NCBI GenBank assembly: GCA_036023115.1
Contig: JAYKKT010000040.1
Coordinates: forward strand, 2,911,501 to 2,975,500
Length of the DNA: 64,000 bases
Reading direction: 5' to 3'
DNA from: Brasenia schreberi
Lineage: Eukaryota; Streptophyta; Magnoliopsida; Nymphaeales; Cabombaceae
The notes under the pieces are model-generated. The model made no database searches. It was not told the origin of the DNA and saw only the letters and a list, made by a program, of their open reading frames with translations. How positions within the stretch are numbered: position 1 is the first letter of the stretch; each line of letters begins with the position of its first letter. The position numbers were made by a program, and so were the translations under genes. Shown in pieces: positions 32,101 to 45,397 of the stretch.

Positions 32101-33490
32101 GGTTAAGAAGAAAATTTATTTTAAAGCATTATTCTGCATTGACAAGATTTTGTTAATGCGTGCAGCTACAGACTTTGATGTGTAATACATGTGCCGGAAC
32201 CCAAGTACCACAATAATATACACATGAAAAGTTTGACAACATGAACAGGATAAGGTCTATTCTACTATTCTGAAGCGGTTAAGATAACCATTAACCAATG
32301 GCCAAGACAAGTAAAAGAGTCACAAAGAGTCAAATATGATTAACTTACACCTTCTACTCTGGCCATTTCTACCATAAAAGCAGATGCCTTCTCCTGAAAA
32401 TATGAAATATTTTCATGTTAAAAAAGCCACAGTCATCAGCAGATCAATTCTGAGCTGGTTAAACAGATGCCAAATGATAATGGTTATTATCAGGCACTGA
32501 TTCTAGCCCTTGCTTACCTGTAACTGTCTCATTCTTCCGCATATTAATTATACCCCCCTGCAAATTATGATAACTGACTACCCTGTTCCAGAGTTGGTCA
32601 ATGATCCATACTCTTTTATTCAGACTAGGATTGGAGTCTGGATCGCTGCTGAACCAGCCAGCTTAGCATAGTTATCCCTGGATCAACTGAGTGATCTACA
32701 GACCGTGAGTCTAGACTAAAGTGTTTTATTTTCAGTTTTCTGATTCTTTGATTTGGTGACTTGTACACATTTTGACGTTTAATTATTTCCATTTGTATTG
32801 CAGAAAATCAAGCATTAGTTTCAGCATTTCACACTTTCTTTAGAAACTGTTACTAAAAGAACATGCCATAAAGTCCGTCAACTGACCCATGACCCAGGTG
32901 TGTTGAGTGATCTCATTCAGTGTCCTGGGTTTATGAACTGTGACCTATTCAAGACCATAACTTGGTAAAATCCATCACATTAAGTAATGTAATTCGATTA
33001 ATCTTTACATCAGGACAGTAAATTATGTGCGTGAGAGAGAGAGAGCTCACATATCCTGATTCCGAGGCCTTTAGAAGAAGCAATAAGTCGCCATAGGAAT
33101 GAAGAGTTTGAACAACATTCAGCTTGCTTGCAATAGCATGGCTAGTCTGGAAATCATAGTCAGCTATTAGAAAATGAAAGTTTTCACAACATTTTCTCAA
33201 AGGTGCACAAGACTAAGAAAGTTTATCACAATTTCAGCCAGAAAAGTATTTCCTTTTCAGACATGAGTATGTAAAGCACTGCATGCTTTGACAGGTAAGA
33301 TTACAAAGTTAGTAAGATGACATAGAAAAGGTTGACAAAGGTATCTGCGTGTTAGGCACTCATAATGCTTACAAGTGATCAGCTAAGAAATATTATGGCA
33401 GATGGCAGGTAAGAAGCTTACTCTTGCAGCAAAATGAACAGCAGATTCCTTTTTATTTTCAAGTGGTGAAATGACCGGCAGGTACTCAAT
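29180..33490 (-). CDS. LPEAT2: Lysophospholipid acyltransferase LPEAT2, C-terminal EF-hand half
   Basis: LPEAT2 reacylates lysophosphatidylethanolamine in endomembranes; its C-terminus carries EF-hands (family knowledge). Nine exons join in phase: 33490-33422 (IEYLPVISPLENKK), 33146-33051 (TSHAIASKLNVVQTLHSYGD), 32393-32349 (MVEMARVEG), 31918-31848 (LFGINTLEAVEFLERF), 31317-31251 (GRVKMCNFLSSLRLERSPLS), 30986-30936 (IFAFLDVENCGSMTFRQ), 29660-29550 (DNFDDDRDGFISKAE), 29456-29409, and 29317-29180 (LFDIDGDGLVGSNDF, RNPVLIGLF, stop). This gives about 231 residues, close in length to the same part of Arabidopsis LPEAT2. EF loops DDDRDGFISKAE and DIDGDGLVGSND look able to bind calcium; DVENCGSMTFRQ less so. 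The acyltransferase half (HxxxxD, PEGT) was not found upstream to about 40 kb, so the gene is either truncated or has another very long intron. Confidence 0.85.
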
Positions 33491-35789
33491 CTATGAAATA
33501 TGAGATAGAATCATTATCTGCTTCTTTTAATACTAAAGGAAATCATATAATCAACTTACCTAATGGGAAAAAAACTTTTATTATAAATTTGTCAAGATTA
33601 GTGGCACTACTCTCTTAATAATGCACACAAACAAATAAAATCCAAATGCTATTTTGAAGTGATAGAAAGGCGAAAAAGATTTTGGGAGTGTGGTCGTAAG
33701 TTAGAAGTGTGAGTTGCGATTTTCTTTGCTTTACGCAAAGCGGTAGTAGTTATTTTTCTTATACCACACTAACTAAGCACTCGTTTATTTTTTGTGTACC
33801 TAGTACCCTATGAGTATAGTCAATGCAATTAGGTAAAGCTGTATTAAATGGTTCTGGAGAGAAACTCAATTCTCGAATACAACTTGATAAGTTGTTTCCA
33901 AAATATGAATGATCTTTTAAAAACTATGTAGATAAGGAATAATCACTTGAGACGATATTATACATCTAGTCATTGGTAAGAGCTTATCAAGGAATAATAA
34001 TGCATTTTCTAATGTGTTCTTAATGGGGATACACTTTCGCGATTAATCTCACAAGCAGGCGAGTACCTTTATATTTTATGTTTTTCTATTTTCATATATA
34101 GATCTTTGCATAAAGGCAAAGCGATTTAGTGTTGTTAAAAGATATACACGCTCCTTGGAGATGTGATTGTGTCAACTTCACTGGCAAAATATGTGGTATC
34201 GAGATGGTCTCCACTATTGGTGTAAGGGAGTGCTTGGGTAAGGGCACCGTGATTTGGATAATAACCAATCATGATTCATGGGTGCACCTTGTCTAGTAGA
34301 GGATCTTTTTATTGGCAAATGAAAGTATGATCACTTTCAATCTTATTCTCCTATTCATTAACATTTTTTAACCTAGTTGGATGAAGTACTCTTGTTTTGA
34401 TTCTCTCAAAGAGATAGATAATAGTTACGTATTTTTCCTTTATTCTTTTCTATTGTGAGGTCTGTTCATTAGGAGCAGTCCAAGATTCAATATTTTACTT
34501 TTTAACTTTCACATAATGGGATGACTACATAGACAAGGTGGAAATAACCAATTAAGTTTTAGTATCTTTGATTTGCAAGTACGGTAGATTTGACTTATTA
34601 TCAAGATATCGAAGCTTTTTTATGCCAAAATTATCTCGATATGAATATTTATTTAAAAATTTATATTACATCAAGTCTTTCTATTAAATATAACAATTTT
34701 TTTTAAAGATTTAGAACTTGCCACATTGAATTGCAGAGAGGCCTTACAATGAGGTCGCCCAGATGACCCTTGTACCTAGACTCGAGGGAGGAGTGAAGGA
34801 TAAAGGAATTAGGATAAAAGAGTATTTGCATGGGATTAAATTCGTTATTTTTCTTTATATGTCCTCTCAATTCTTACTAATTGAGCTACCAACCACGAAA
34901 TAAATATATCAAATTTTAGACTTTCAATATTTCAAACTAAAATTACTTGTATTATATATATAAATTAATAATATAAGTGAATAATAAATAAATAATATTA
35001 AAATATTCATGTTATATACATGACACAAATGGGCTTTTTAAAAACAGATTTGGCTTGACGATTAGTTAAAAATATTGTGTCTTTAAAAATTTAAGAGTTT
35101 AATTTTAATACGTTATCGATTATAAAGTTTTTTATATTATCAACTAATCAGCGCATTATTATTATGTGTAATTTTTTGACATAATTATTATGAGAGTCAT
35201 ATATTTTTAATAATATAATAATATATAATTAGATGATGATATAAATTTTTTTTTCACTAACTATACATTCAAATTAAATCCAAAAATTTAAACCTGATTT
35301 ACAAACCTGATTTACATAATAAATAAGGCAAGGATGTAAACTGTTGGTAGGCCACCTTTTCTTGCCTCTAATAATAAATCTTTATTCTCTTACATGGTTT
35401 GAAGTGATGGCTTGGACCTATATTTTTGAGTTATTATTGTATATATTGACACAATTATATTCTCATCACCCTTGATTCCTCTTGATGTTTTGTTTGGCAA
35501 AGAACCTCTTTAAATTTTTACCTACTTGAACTATCTAATAATGTATACACATGGAATTTCCTCTTCCGGTGTAAGTAAATTTTTTTTTATTCTCTCTGGG
35601 AGGACTGTTACCATTTGATTACCAATGAAATCCAGAGTCAGTTAAACCCATACAAATTTAGTAGTAGTGATTTGAATGGATGATATGAAGAGGTGCTTAC
35701 ACCGAATATAAACAGCCAATGTCTTGTATACACATAGACACAATCTTGTTCAAATTATGAACAGATTAAGCCATGGTCGATCATCAATC

Positions 35790-35930
35790 ATTCATATATA
35801 AAAGCATTTTTAACCTAAGATGTTTGCGAATGCTTTGGTATCTCTCTACAAATATCATCAACTTCATTCATATAAAAACATTTTAACCTAGATGTTTGCA
35901 GATACTTTGGTATCTCTCTACAAATACAAT
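35790..35930. repeat. Direct duplication, period about 73 bp
   Basis: Two copies containing TTGGTATCTCTCTACAAATA and TTTAACCTA(A)GATGTTTGC lie back to back. Confidence 0.75.
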
Positions 35931-37259
35931 GCATCTTTTTTTTTTTTCAACACAAACACAAAGTATCGAAAAAAATGAAAATATTACCTACCAAAAAAAA
36001 AAAGGAATGGAGTTCAACAAATGGAGTATTTTAATATGGGCCGTACGTGGGGCTGCAAATTTGGCTGACCCAATAGGCCTGAAAGTTGCATAGATGGAAC
36101 ATTCAGTCTTTGAATGTGAACCTGATAGTGTAAAGGTGTAAAGTTAGAAAGCCCAATTAATTAATTTGCTCAGCCTTGCGCCAAACTTTCTCCATTACCA
36201 ACCAATTCAAAATGGTATAAATAAATACATTTTCTTGTGAAAAAGAACTTTTTTATTTTGTAAAAGTATAAATAAATACTTTAATTTTGGTGTGAACTGG
36301 GTTTACCCAGTAAAAATTATTTAATTCCCAAAAGCTTTAATTTGGAAAAATTATTTTAACAGAATTAATTTTGTTCTAGTTTTTATAACATTAATTTTGT
36401 TCTAGTTTTTCATAAAAGTTATCTTTGAATATATAATTACCAACAAAAAAGGTACAAGTTAGTTTTTCGAGTTAATGTTAAAATATTTATTATAAAAAAT
36501 GACATAAAATAATTATTAAAATTTTAAATTCATTTGTGTTTTAAAAATAAAATAAAATTGGAGTAATTATAGTAATATTTTTAAAAATTATTAGGTCAAA
36601 ATTTTGTTTAATTTAATTATTACTAATAATAAAATATTAAATCAAAAATATATTTTTTGTCTATCCACAAAAAAAAATTGTTATAAAAGCAGCAAAATAT
36701 CATTTTACAATAGGGGTAATGAAATCACGTTTAATACAAATGTAATTTTACATCAAACACTCTCAAACAAGTTCTCGCGAAGTTCAATTCAAGACATGTA
36801 TGAAGTATAGTTCTTTTTTTGTGGGGGCACTCAATTCTATCGGACATGGTGCCATTCACATACTTGCAATTTTGAAGAGTAAGTATAGGTCCAACTCAGA
36901 GGATTATCTTAGGATACTAACAATAAGTTGGTTTTCTACACGAGATTGTCAACTAATCCTTGAGTATTTGCAGGGATTTCCCTGAGGAGGGTTGTCCACT
37001 AACACGGAATTTAAATGGCTTTGCACCTTGAAAAAACGTGAAGTTCCGATATGAGACCTTAACCAAAAAATTAGGTCATTTTTAACCTTTTATTTTTGTT
37101 TTTTGTTTTTTACTTTTATTAAAAAACAAAGAATGATGATGTAATAATTTATAATTCTAGAATTATTAAATTGGTGTTAATAGTTAGCAAAATGAGAATC
37201 CAATAAGAAGTAAAATATTTAATTCGGATAGTGTTTTTGAAAATATATTCATACTAATT

Positions 37260-37739
37260 GGGGCATGTTTGGAATAATTATAAAAATTTAATTATTTTAA
37301 TAATTAATAATCAGTATAATTTTTATTATTATAATCGATTATAATAGTAATCTATTTTATATTTAGATATGTTAGTTGAAAAATGATTTAAGTTAGTCTA
37401 ATCTATTTTATTTTAATAATATAAAAAAAATTATTTTTATGTATTAAATTATTAAAATAGGTATATACCCATTAAAAAAATTATTTGATTAATTTAAAAA
37501 ATTATTTGATTGAAGACAAAATAATATTTATATTTCAAAGTGTAAAGAATAATATGTAATCTAAAATTATAAAATTCAAAATTTTAGTATTATGAAAAAA
37601 AAACTTTTACAATACATTCAATTTTCATGTAAAAATTAAAAGGTTCTAATTTATGTCTGCGATACACGATTATCATAATAGTGATTTTTCGCTAAATAAT
37701 ATATGTGCAACTGTAAATAATCTTTTCCAAACACCCCCC
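37260..37739. mobile_element. AT-rich MITE-like element
   Basis: Ends form an imperfect inverted pair, GGGGCATGTTTGGAA at the left and TTCCAAACACCCCCC at the right. The interior is a non-coding AT-rich sequence. The next 450 bp (37741-38200) repeats much of the same interior (ATTTAATTATTTTAATAATC; TAATCTATCTTAT), suggesting two adjacent copies. No clear target duplication was found. Confidence 0.5.
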
Positions 37740-40156
37740 TTAGTACGTATCTAGATAATAGCTATTGAAAATTTAATTATTTTAATAATCAATTATTCAG
37801 ATAAAATTTTGTATTATAATCAATTTATTTTTACGTCAGATACGTATATATTGGCCGAAAAATAATTTTGCCTAATCTATCTTATCTCGTTGGACAGAGT
37901 ATAACTGAAATTATTTTTATATATTAAATTACTAAAATAAGTATAAAATAGAATTAAAAAATTATTTGATTGAGTAATAAAATAATATTTATATGATTGA
38001 AATGTAAGAGAATAATTTATAAAATAGAATCATAAAGTTTTAATTTTTAACATTGCTGAAAAAACTTAATTTTTTTTTATAATATATTAAATTTTATGTG
38101 TAAAAATTAAAATTAATTTTATCAAACATGTGAAAATACTATTTAAATAATTTTTTTACTAAAAAAAACTGGTTGAAACTTTAACCAAATAAGCTCTTAA
38201 CCTTCTTAAAAAAGGCTTTTTTTTCCCTTTGTTTTTTGGTTTACTCCAAAAGTTTAATATATGCAGATATTACACTTTCTTGGATTCGACCAAAATGGAA
38301 TACTTTTTTTAATGATATTTTGGGTATTCTTCCATAATCTGCCATAAGAGTGCTTCATAATCTTGTGGCTATAAATAGTAACATACTTTTGTAGGATCTA
38401 AAGCAGGCACCCCATCCCACCATTCAGGGAAATTCGAAAAGAAAAGTAATAAAGTTCCAACTCAGCCAACAAAATGTTTCGAGAGTCAAAAAAATATTTG
38501 TTTGGTGTTGGCCAAATGGGCCTGTTTTGTTTCAAAATTGATTGTGATTTCCACTTGATAGAGTATATCCATACTGCCCTATCCTCACGTAATATTAATT
38601 ATATAAATTTTGCTAATAAATATATATCTAGCATACATGTTAAGGTAGTAAAAATATAAAATATTAAATAATTTTTAAAATTACCATCGATCATGTCCAT
38701 CAAATATGAAGATGTTGAAGGGAACATAAATGGATGTGTGTAAGAACTATGTTCTCTCTAAAAAAGGGTTACAAGATACAAAATACTCGTATCCAAACTC
38801 TATCGAAACCAATATTAACCGTCCGTGGAAATATATAATGAACTATATCATAAATGAATGCAGTCAAGTATCCCGCAAAAAGTAAATGCAACCACCTCAT
38901 GTGCTTTAAATTGGTTTTGGTTGAGTTTGCATTTAGATGGTTTGCATCATTAAGCTTTCATATATATATATATATATATATATTTATAGTTCAATTTTTT
39001 TGAAAATTTATATAGACTGTCTCACCCGAATTTCATCAAAGTGGACTACGAAATTTGTTAGGTTTGTGACCGGATAAAATAAACCCCTTGCAAATTTCTC
39101 GGTATTACCCACTCTTCATCCTTCCTCCTCACACATTAGGCTTCAGCCATCACCAAATTTTAAGAGTCCCACAAGACAAAAATGGGTTTTTTCGTGTACT
39201 CATTTCATCCATGAAGAACCACAACTTGTCAACTATCATTCGTCGTTTTTGGATCTGAAACCATGCCCTGTTTTCTACACATAACTTCACCTATCCCTTA
39301 AAATGCCATAAGTTGTAAATTATTTGATTTTATTGCATACTTATATGATAAGATCATGTTAAAAGTGTTTTAATATTTAGTTTTTAGCCAAATTTTTGTT
39401 CTTTCAAATACATTGTTTCCTTTTGTACACTGGCCGAAGCCAGACGCACATGCAGGTATTGAACTCATGACCTTAGGTGAGCTATTTCTCTTTGTGTATA
39501 CATGCATACCTATATATATATTGATATATTCCATGAGAGAAATATGAGTGAACGGGTGATTTTAATGTAGGACTTTGGCCTTGCCAACTAGGGGACAATC
39601 TATTAAAAAAGGATTAGATGATACTCGTAGATTGTTTAATATTTTTGTATGTTCATTTCATCTATGAACAATAGACACCTTAAATGGGTTTAGCATATTT
39701 CTAGTATATATTTACATGAAAGTTTTATGTACTTAACTAAATAAGCTTATTCAAGCCGAGCAGTACTGTATATGCTTTGCTCATGCTCAGCTGGTTTTGC
39801 TGAACAAGATAGCCCATGTTCAGGTAATTTAGATCACAACCAAGCATGAACAACCTCGTCACAAGTCGAACCGAACCAAACCATAATAGGCTTGGATGGC
39901 TTACCAGCCCTTAGATACATCAGTTATATTATCTTTTTATTAACATTAGCACACAGAGGACACGACACGAAAGTATCCCTTTGACATAGTTCTAAATTTG
40001 AAAGAATTTCGACATTCCACGGATCTAATTTCATCATACATACATGAATTTCGATGTCCATCACCCCCGTAGCAGTTGAGAATTTCAGCACCATAAAAGG
40101 AAAGTGCAGCATGTAATGGTATGCTAAAAGAAGATGAGCAAATACCTACTATGTGG

Positions 40157-40310
40157 CACCGAGACCGTTAGCTCAATGGCAGGGCACTCTAGCACCGTTG
40201 CTGTTGGTGGGGAGCTCGACTCCCAGAGGGTGCATGTATGGGTGGGTGTGTTAGGCTTTGGCCTCCTCTTAGGTGTGTGATAATTAAGCAAATGCCTTTC
40301 CTGTTGTTGG
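40157..40310 (+). mobile_element. tRNA-derived SINE candidate
   Basis: A-box-like GTTAGCTCAATGGCAGG (40167-40183) and B-box-like GAGCTCGACTCCC (40212-40224) in tRNA-like spacing, followed by a body with TTAGGCTTTGGCC, similar to the candidate at 2790-2960. The 3' end is not sharply defined. Confidence 0.55.
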
Positions 40311-40466
40311 CAAAACAAAGACCTAATAGATATGACAAATAACCAGCAAAATAGAACAATAAATGAACAACTCGATTCCCCTAACAACATACAGACCCTA
40401 CAATGAAAATAACCAACCCTATCGGCTCCTATCTGTTAAGGCCACTCTGTGCCCACCAGTACAACT

Positions 40467-41075
40467 CTAAAGACAATTGAGAAAGTCTTCCATGAATTGT
40501 TCTTCATTGCTGTTGTGATGGGGAGCGGCCGCCGCTGCTTGAACTGAAGGAGATGGCTGTGTCGCCACTGGTGGGGATTGTATTGCCGGAATATCTTGAG
40601 GCACAAGCAGCTCATACCTTGCCTTCACCCTAGCATACCTGGCATTGAGAAAGGCCAACAAGGCATGCACCTCCTCAACACCAACACCATTCAGCAACTC
40701 CCGGTTTGCCATGCCCTCGACCAACTTATGCCTCATTTCTACCTCTTTGTTCTCCTTGCAGAGCTTGGCATGCTGTTCCCTCAACTTGGCTACCCTCTGT
40801 TTCAGGAAGCCTTCTTGGTTGAGCATCTTCTTCATCTTTTCCATGTCGGGGAGCTCGTTGAACCTTTCAATGACTTCATGAACTGCCTCGGGCTCCGGCG
40901 GCCAGGTCTCAGGCACTGGTTCATTGAGACCATAGATTATAATGCAGGCCTTGACCTCACAAAGGGTGCTGAGTTCAGACACCTTCTTAAGGAGACCCCT
41001 CCTTCTCTTCTTGAAGGTGGCTTTCCTAGCTGAATCCTTGGCAATAAAAGCTAAGGTCACCTTCTTCCTAGCCAT
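40467..41075 (-). CDS. Type I (M-gamma) MADS-box transcription factor, AGL80-like
   Basis: Intact single-exon gene of 202 codons. The MADS domain (1-60) begins MARKKVTLAFIAKDSARKAT, with FKKRRRGLLKKVSELSTLC, which is diagnostic of the M-gamma group; EVWP-type motif appears as PETWPPEP. A coiled-coil-prone region follows (about 78-130, EGFLKQRVAKLREQHAKLCKE), then a Pro/Ala-rich tail ending QFMEDFLNCL. Arabidopsis M-gamma proteins (AGL80, PHERES1) act in central cell and endosperm as heterodimers. The start is set at MARKK; an upstream in-frame ATG at 41108 would add 11 residues not seen in the family. No introns, as usual for type I genes. Confidence 0.92.
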   Translation of the reverse strand: MARKKVTLAFIAKDSARKATFKKRRRGLLKKVSELSTLCEVKACIIIYGLNEPVPETWPPEPEAVHEVIERFNELPDMEKMKKMLNQEGFLKQRVAKLREQHAKLCKENKEVEMRHKLVEGMANRELLNGVGVEEVHALLAFLNARYARVKARYELLVPQDIPAIQSPPVATQPSPSVQAAAAAPHHNSNEEQFMEDFLNCL

Positions 41076-44000
41076 GATAAGTTGGTGTCCTAGGGAAGGT
41101 GCATGCAAGGTCCTTATAAAATGATTATTGGTCCCAAGGATGCTTCATTTTCATTTAAAAAGTTCAATGCACCATTTCTGCCATGGATGTCCTTATGATT
41201 TTCATGGTCTCCAAATTTAGAAGATTTCTCGGTAGTTGCGAAGACAAATCTTCTTGAAGAGTATCAAGCAAGTCTATCCGGGTTATTGCTTGGAGCAAAT
41301 TGAGGTCACATTGCTTGTCAATAGGGCACTCCCAAGATACCAGCATCATGAGTTTGAACATGATTAACCTCCCACTTTATATCTTTGATAGTTTTGTGAT
41401 TTGTTTGCTCTCCAAGATATCTCCATATCTCAATTTGGCAATAAATCACCAGCATGTACAAAAACAAACATGTATACTGTATACCGTACAAACATACACA
41501 TGCACATGTGCACAAATATGAGCAGTTGCTATTAAGATAACCTTATTTTATGAACTTGTCTCAGATCAGTGAAATTTGCATAGTACAATTAAGATCATGG
41601 TATAGCCTCTTGAATCAAATTGAAACATTATAATGCAGGTTTGAATTCAATTGTTCTTGATTGTGTCCATGGCTCTATCATGGTAGGTTGCGTGAAGCAG
41701 GGTCAGGATGGTTGTGTCCTCACCTGGAGTTTTCATCACCGAGATTGGTTTAGATGACTTGATTTTTCAGAGGGTTTCCTATCTTAAAAAAACGGAAACC
41801 ATTGATTCATTCATATTGGGTAATTCATGCTTAATTATGCCCAGCTGAATTGTTTCGAAGGCGCGCCATGTAATATACCCATTACTACCGTCCACCCGGT
41901 CGCACTCACAATGATATCAGTTTATGGCTGATGAACCCAATAAAAATCAAAACGAGTTTCCTCTTTGTTCTTGTACCTGTAAGGTTTTTATTGTCACTGT
42001 CAAGCGAACATGGTGCAGATCCCTACCAGATGTGCACGCCCGGGTATTGAACTTGTGGCATTCAACTCAATCAGACTTTAAACTTCCACCTATCCAAGAT
42101 AATTGCAACTCCTTGGAGGTGCCAACAGGGTTACCTACATAGATTTTGATGTATCAAGAACATAATGCGCCTACCAATTACCCCTTCAGGGGGAAAACCG
42201 TTCATAATTGGCAGTCAGTCCAAAGTCATTTTCATCATGGAACAGTTTTCTATTGTTTGTTAGTAATCTTCTTGCAAGAAGATAGTCATGAAGTGCTCAT
42301 TGGTGCCCTATTGCATTTCCCATTGGGTTCAAAAGTGAGTTAGCAAACAAGTTTAGGTATTTTGACAATCCACGCCATAAACGTTCATACACCGGTCACT
42401 GCTAAGGTCGCTGCTAGGTGGTGGAGTATAGACCGGTCCAGACACTGACCGGGGGAGTGAATTTGCTGGCAAGGTAACCAGCTAATGGGTCGAAACTCTG
42501 CTAAGGAACCAGCCGGAAGACCGATATCAAAGGAACCAACGGGGACCAAGTGGTGGAGGCATTGCGATGTAGGATGTGTTTGGGAGCAGAGGTAGCTGGT
42601 AAAGGTGAAAAGAATCCATATATTCGGCATTTCTGACTTGGCTGGGAATTCTATAAGCCTTCCAGCCAAACAGGTTCTGAAATCCATGCTTGCTTGCATG
42701 GAAGCACACAAGATTTGGTAGCTAGAACATCAGCTACCAGCAACCAAGCAACTTAAGCTGCAGGTACCTGTTTTCCCTTAAATAATAAAACTCTGTGGTT
42801 GCCGCTTCTCAGCATTAGCTAACTCACACTTTCGGTTCTCCAAACACCACTGGTTAGGTCTTAGCCATGAATCTGTTGGAGGGTAAAACTTTAATGGCAA
42901 AAAGAGTGAGGTAATCTCTAACTGTGATAATTTGGCACTATATTGCATTGAAGCACAGCAGATTGTAAACTTTGCAGCCCAATTCCAACTCTGCATTTCC
43001 CCACCCTGTGCTCCGGATATGCATATTTTCTGATGAAGTTGCATAGATGCAAATGCCAACAAAAATCCTTTCAACATCCAACCAAAATGCTCTACTTGCA
43101 GTTATCATAAATGATTAAACAGAAGCCGAATACTATCAAACATGAAGTATAAAATCTTCTTTTTTTATTTCTATATAACTTCTAATAAGCAAACCATAAA
43201 ACATGATCTTGCTTTTTGGAGTTCAATGCTAATATGATACAAGATCAAGCTCAATGGCAACTTAGGATCCATCATAACCAATCCCATCCATTGTGGGAAA
43301 AGGCCTGATTCTGGTAGAACTTTGGATAAGCACTCTTAATGAATTCCTTTCCTACACCAAAAGAGAAGAATGTGTCAAGGCAACCAACTATTTTCACAAG
43401 CAAGAAGGTAGAAAAGCCACTGGAAAAAATTAAACAGAACTGATAGCCACATGCAGGGAAGCAGATACTTCCATATTTTCTCGAAAAGAATGGCCGTATG
43501 TCCTCAACAATCAGTCTAAGCATTTTTAGATCCAAAGCCACATTCTCCTTTCCGAAATATAAGCCTTTCATTTCTTCAAACTTGATCTCCTTCATCAGCT
43601 ACAGCACCCCCATTTGCAACATATTTATGTCCTTTGTTCCAGAGAGATATTTATTGTTGGGAGACAAATAGTTGCGAGTTTCAGTTTAACGTTGCAGTAC
43701 AAAGATGGTGGAACCTCTGTTCCCAGTGAAAGGTCCAATGTCAAGGTTTGACATGAGAAACCAAACAGCTCTGGATTTTTCTTTACCATCTGGCACCGTT
43801 TCATGCATCACACAAACAAGTTAAATGCACTCTGCAGACCATAAAAAGGAAAGAAGAAGCAAATTTAAGAAAAACCATCACATTAGTTGAAACCAGAAAG
43901 AATCATGCAAGCTACAAAAGCAGTCATAAGCAAAGGATTATGATTAAAAGGAATCTGAAAACATGCCACCATCATTGACTTACACAACAAGCAGTCACAT

Positions 44001-45397
44001 GCAACGGTAAAGCAACATTTATAATCAATAGTAGGTGTAAATTGAGTCAATGCCAGAAAATGTGTAAACATCATCAAACACACAAACATTACAGAAGCTA
44101 ATCAGAGATCGAGATGTAGCTAGCGGTTAAACGTGATAAGACCTTGATTTCCCCTGACCATAACTTGAAGTATTGTAATGAGCCATTGATACGTACCTAT
44201 CCACTAAACATACATTGCCTGATAAGAAAATGTTTTAGGGAGTGCCCATCAGCAAAGTCCGTCTCTTTAGAGGGATGCTTGATGACCTGAGTCCCAAATA
44301 TTAGAAAATAACGTAGGTTTGCACTAAAATAAGGCTGGGGTAGAATCACAATACAAGACGTGATTTAACAATCCACAAGAAAGATCAAAGTACTCATTGG
44401 ATTTGATATGCAACATGACAGGGCAATACAGAGATGATCGGAGCATCTTTATTTTTGCTGCTCATGACCACAGGAAGAAATGATGGCTAATGAAGAAATG
44501 AGGAGGTATTTGGTTAAGGTTTTACTAGGGATATTAGGGGCCAAGAAAGAGTTAAGAGCTTACCTGGGATGCCCGTAGGAGAAATCAAACGAGCACCTAA
44601 GAAGCCATGGAATGGGCATTAGCACAACAGACAACCTCCACACCGAAGGTATCAATTCCTAGAATATGAGGGTCAAGAGTCCATTGTAATGCCCATCCTA
44701 ATTGTACTCTAAAGGTCAACAAACAGTCAACAGAGCCATGGACTCAAAAAGTCTCTAGGAATCTCCGACCACTGTATCCCAAATGCAACCTTGATTCAAA
44801 ATAGAACAGTGAAAGAAGGCTTTTATTACCTTCCCTTGCCATTTAGGGGATGTTTGTAATCTGGAGGTGACTTACGTGATAGAAGGTTCCATCTCTGAGA
44901 GGAATAGCTCAAACACCTGTAAGCAAATTGGATTCGTGGGAAGAAGGTAATTCACTATTGAGCTGCTGAAGCTGACACAGGAAAGTCCCTTGGTTTCCAC
45001 AAAAAGTTCAATGTTGGACTCATTTCATACATGTTGAGAACTCCAATTTAAAATCCCAGACAGAGAACCAATGGTTGGTCCTTCAATTCCTACACTTTAT
45101 CAGAAAAACGTAGAAGCCCAAGGCATATGGTGAAAAGAGAGAAACTGTTCAGGCACTTTCTTGCTTTCAGAGCTATCAGTTGGACACTTCAACTTCCCAT
45201 CATGCAGGCCCCTGTATCTGATGCGTATGCACAAAGATGATGTATCTCGTGTCGTTTTCAGAGTAGGTTAGATGAACACCTACTGGATGTCACAAGGTGG
45301 ATATCAAACTCGAGAGCTCCTTGACTGACAGGGTTCCTGGCCTGGATTTTGTGTCTCCACGCGCTAACAATCATGTATATAAAAGTATGGTCGGTGG
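41076..45397. other. Spacer with no supported gene
   Basis: 4.3 kb of unassigned sequence. A possible minus-strand exon at 43272-43595 is listed separately. Other ORFs (42385-42711, 42778-43077) match nothing that I recognise and lack splice or codon support. Confidence 0.45.
43272..43595 (-). CDS. Unrecognised open frame, possible exon
   Basis: 107 codons open in one frame, preceded on the minus strand by GCTGTAG, a usable acceptor. The first part (KEIKFEEMKGLYFGKENVAL and LRLIVEDIRPFFSRKY) is charged and looks like soluble protein. The second part is hydrophobic, with a possible membrane segment. I do not recognise the family. In AT-rich DNA this could be chance. Confidence 0.2.
   Translation of the reverse strand: MKEIKFEEMKGLYFGKENVALDLKMLRLIVEDIRPFFSRKYGSICFPACGYQFCLIFSSGFSTFLLVKIVGCLDTFFSFGVGKEFIKSAYPKFYQNQAFSHNGWDWL

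Larger units (their letters stand above)
33491..40156. other. AT-rich spacer or LPEAT2 upstream intron
   Basis: No supported gene in 6.7 kb. Holds a direct duplication (35790-35930), a MITE-like block (37260-37739) followed by a similar AT-rich copy (37741-38200), a (TA)n run near 38962, and a very weak LINE-like reading near 34.2 kb. The LPEAT2 acyltransferase exons would be expected here or beyond. Confidence 0.5.

Noticed and set aside
34160..34400. Possible L1-type LINE relic (reading with GKGTVIWIITNHDSWV)
   Set aside because: Similarity to the region after RT in plant L1 elements is faint and full of stops; not enough to call.
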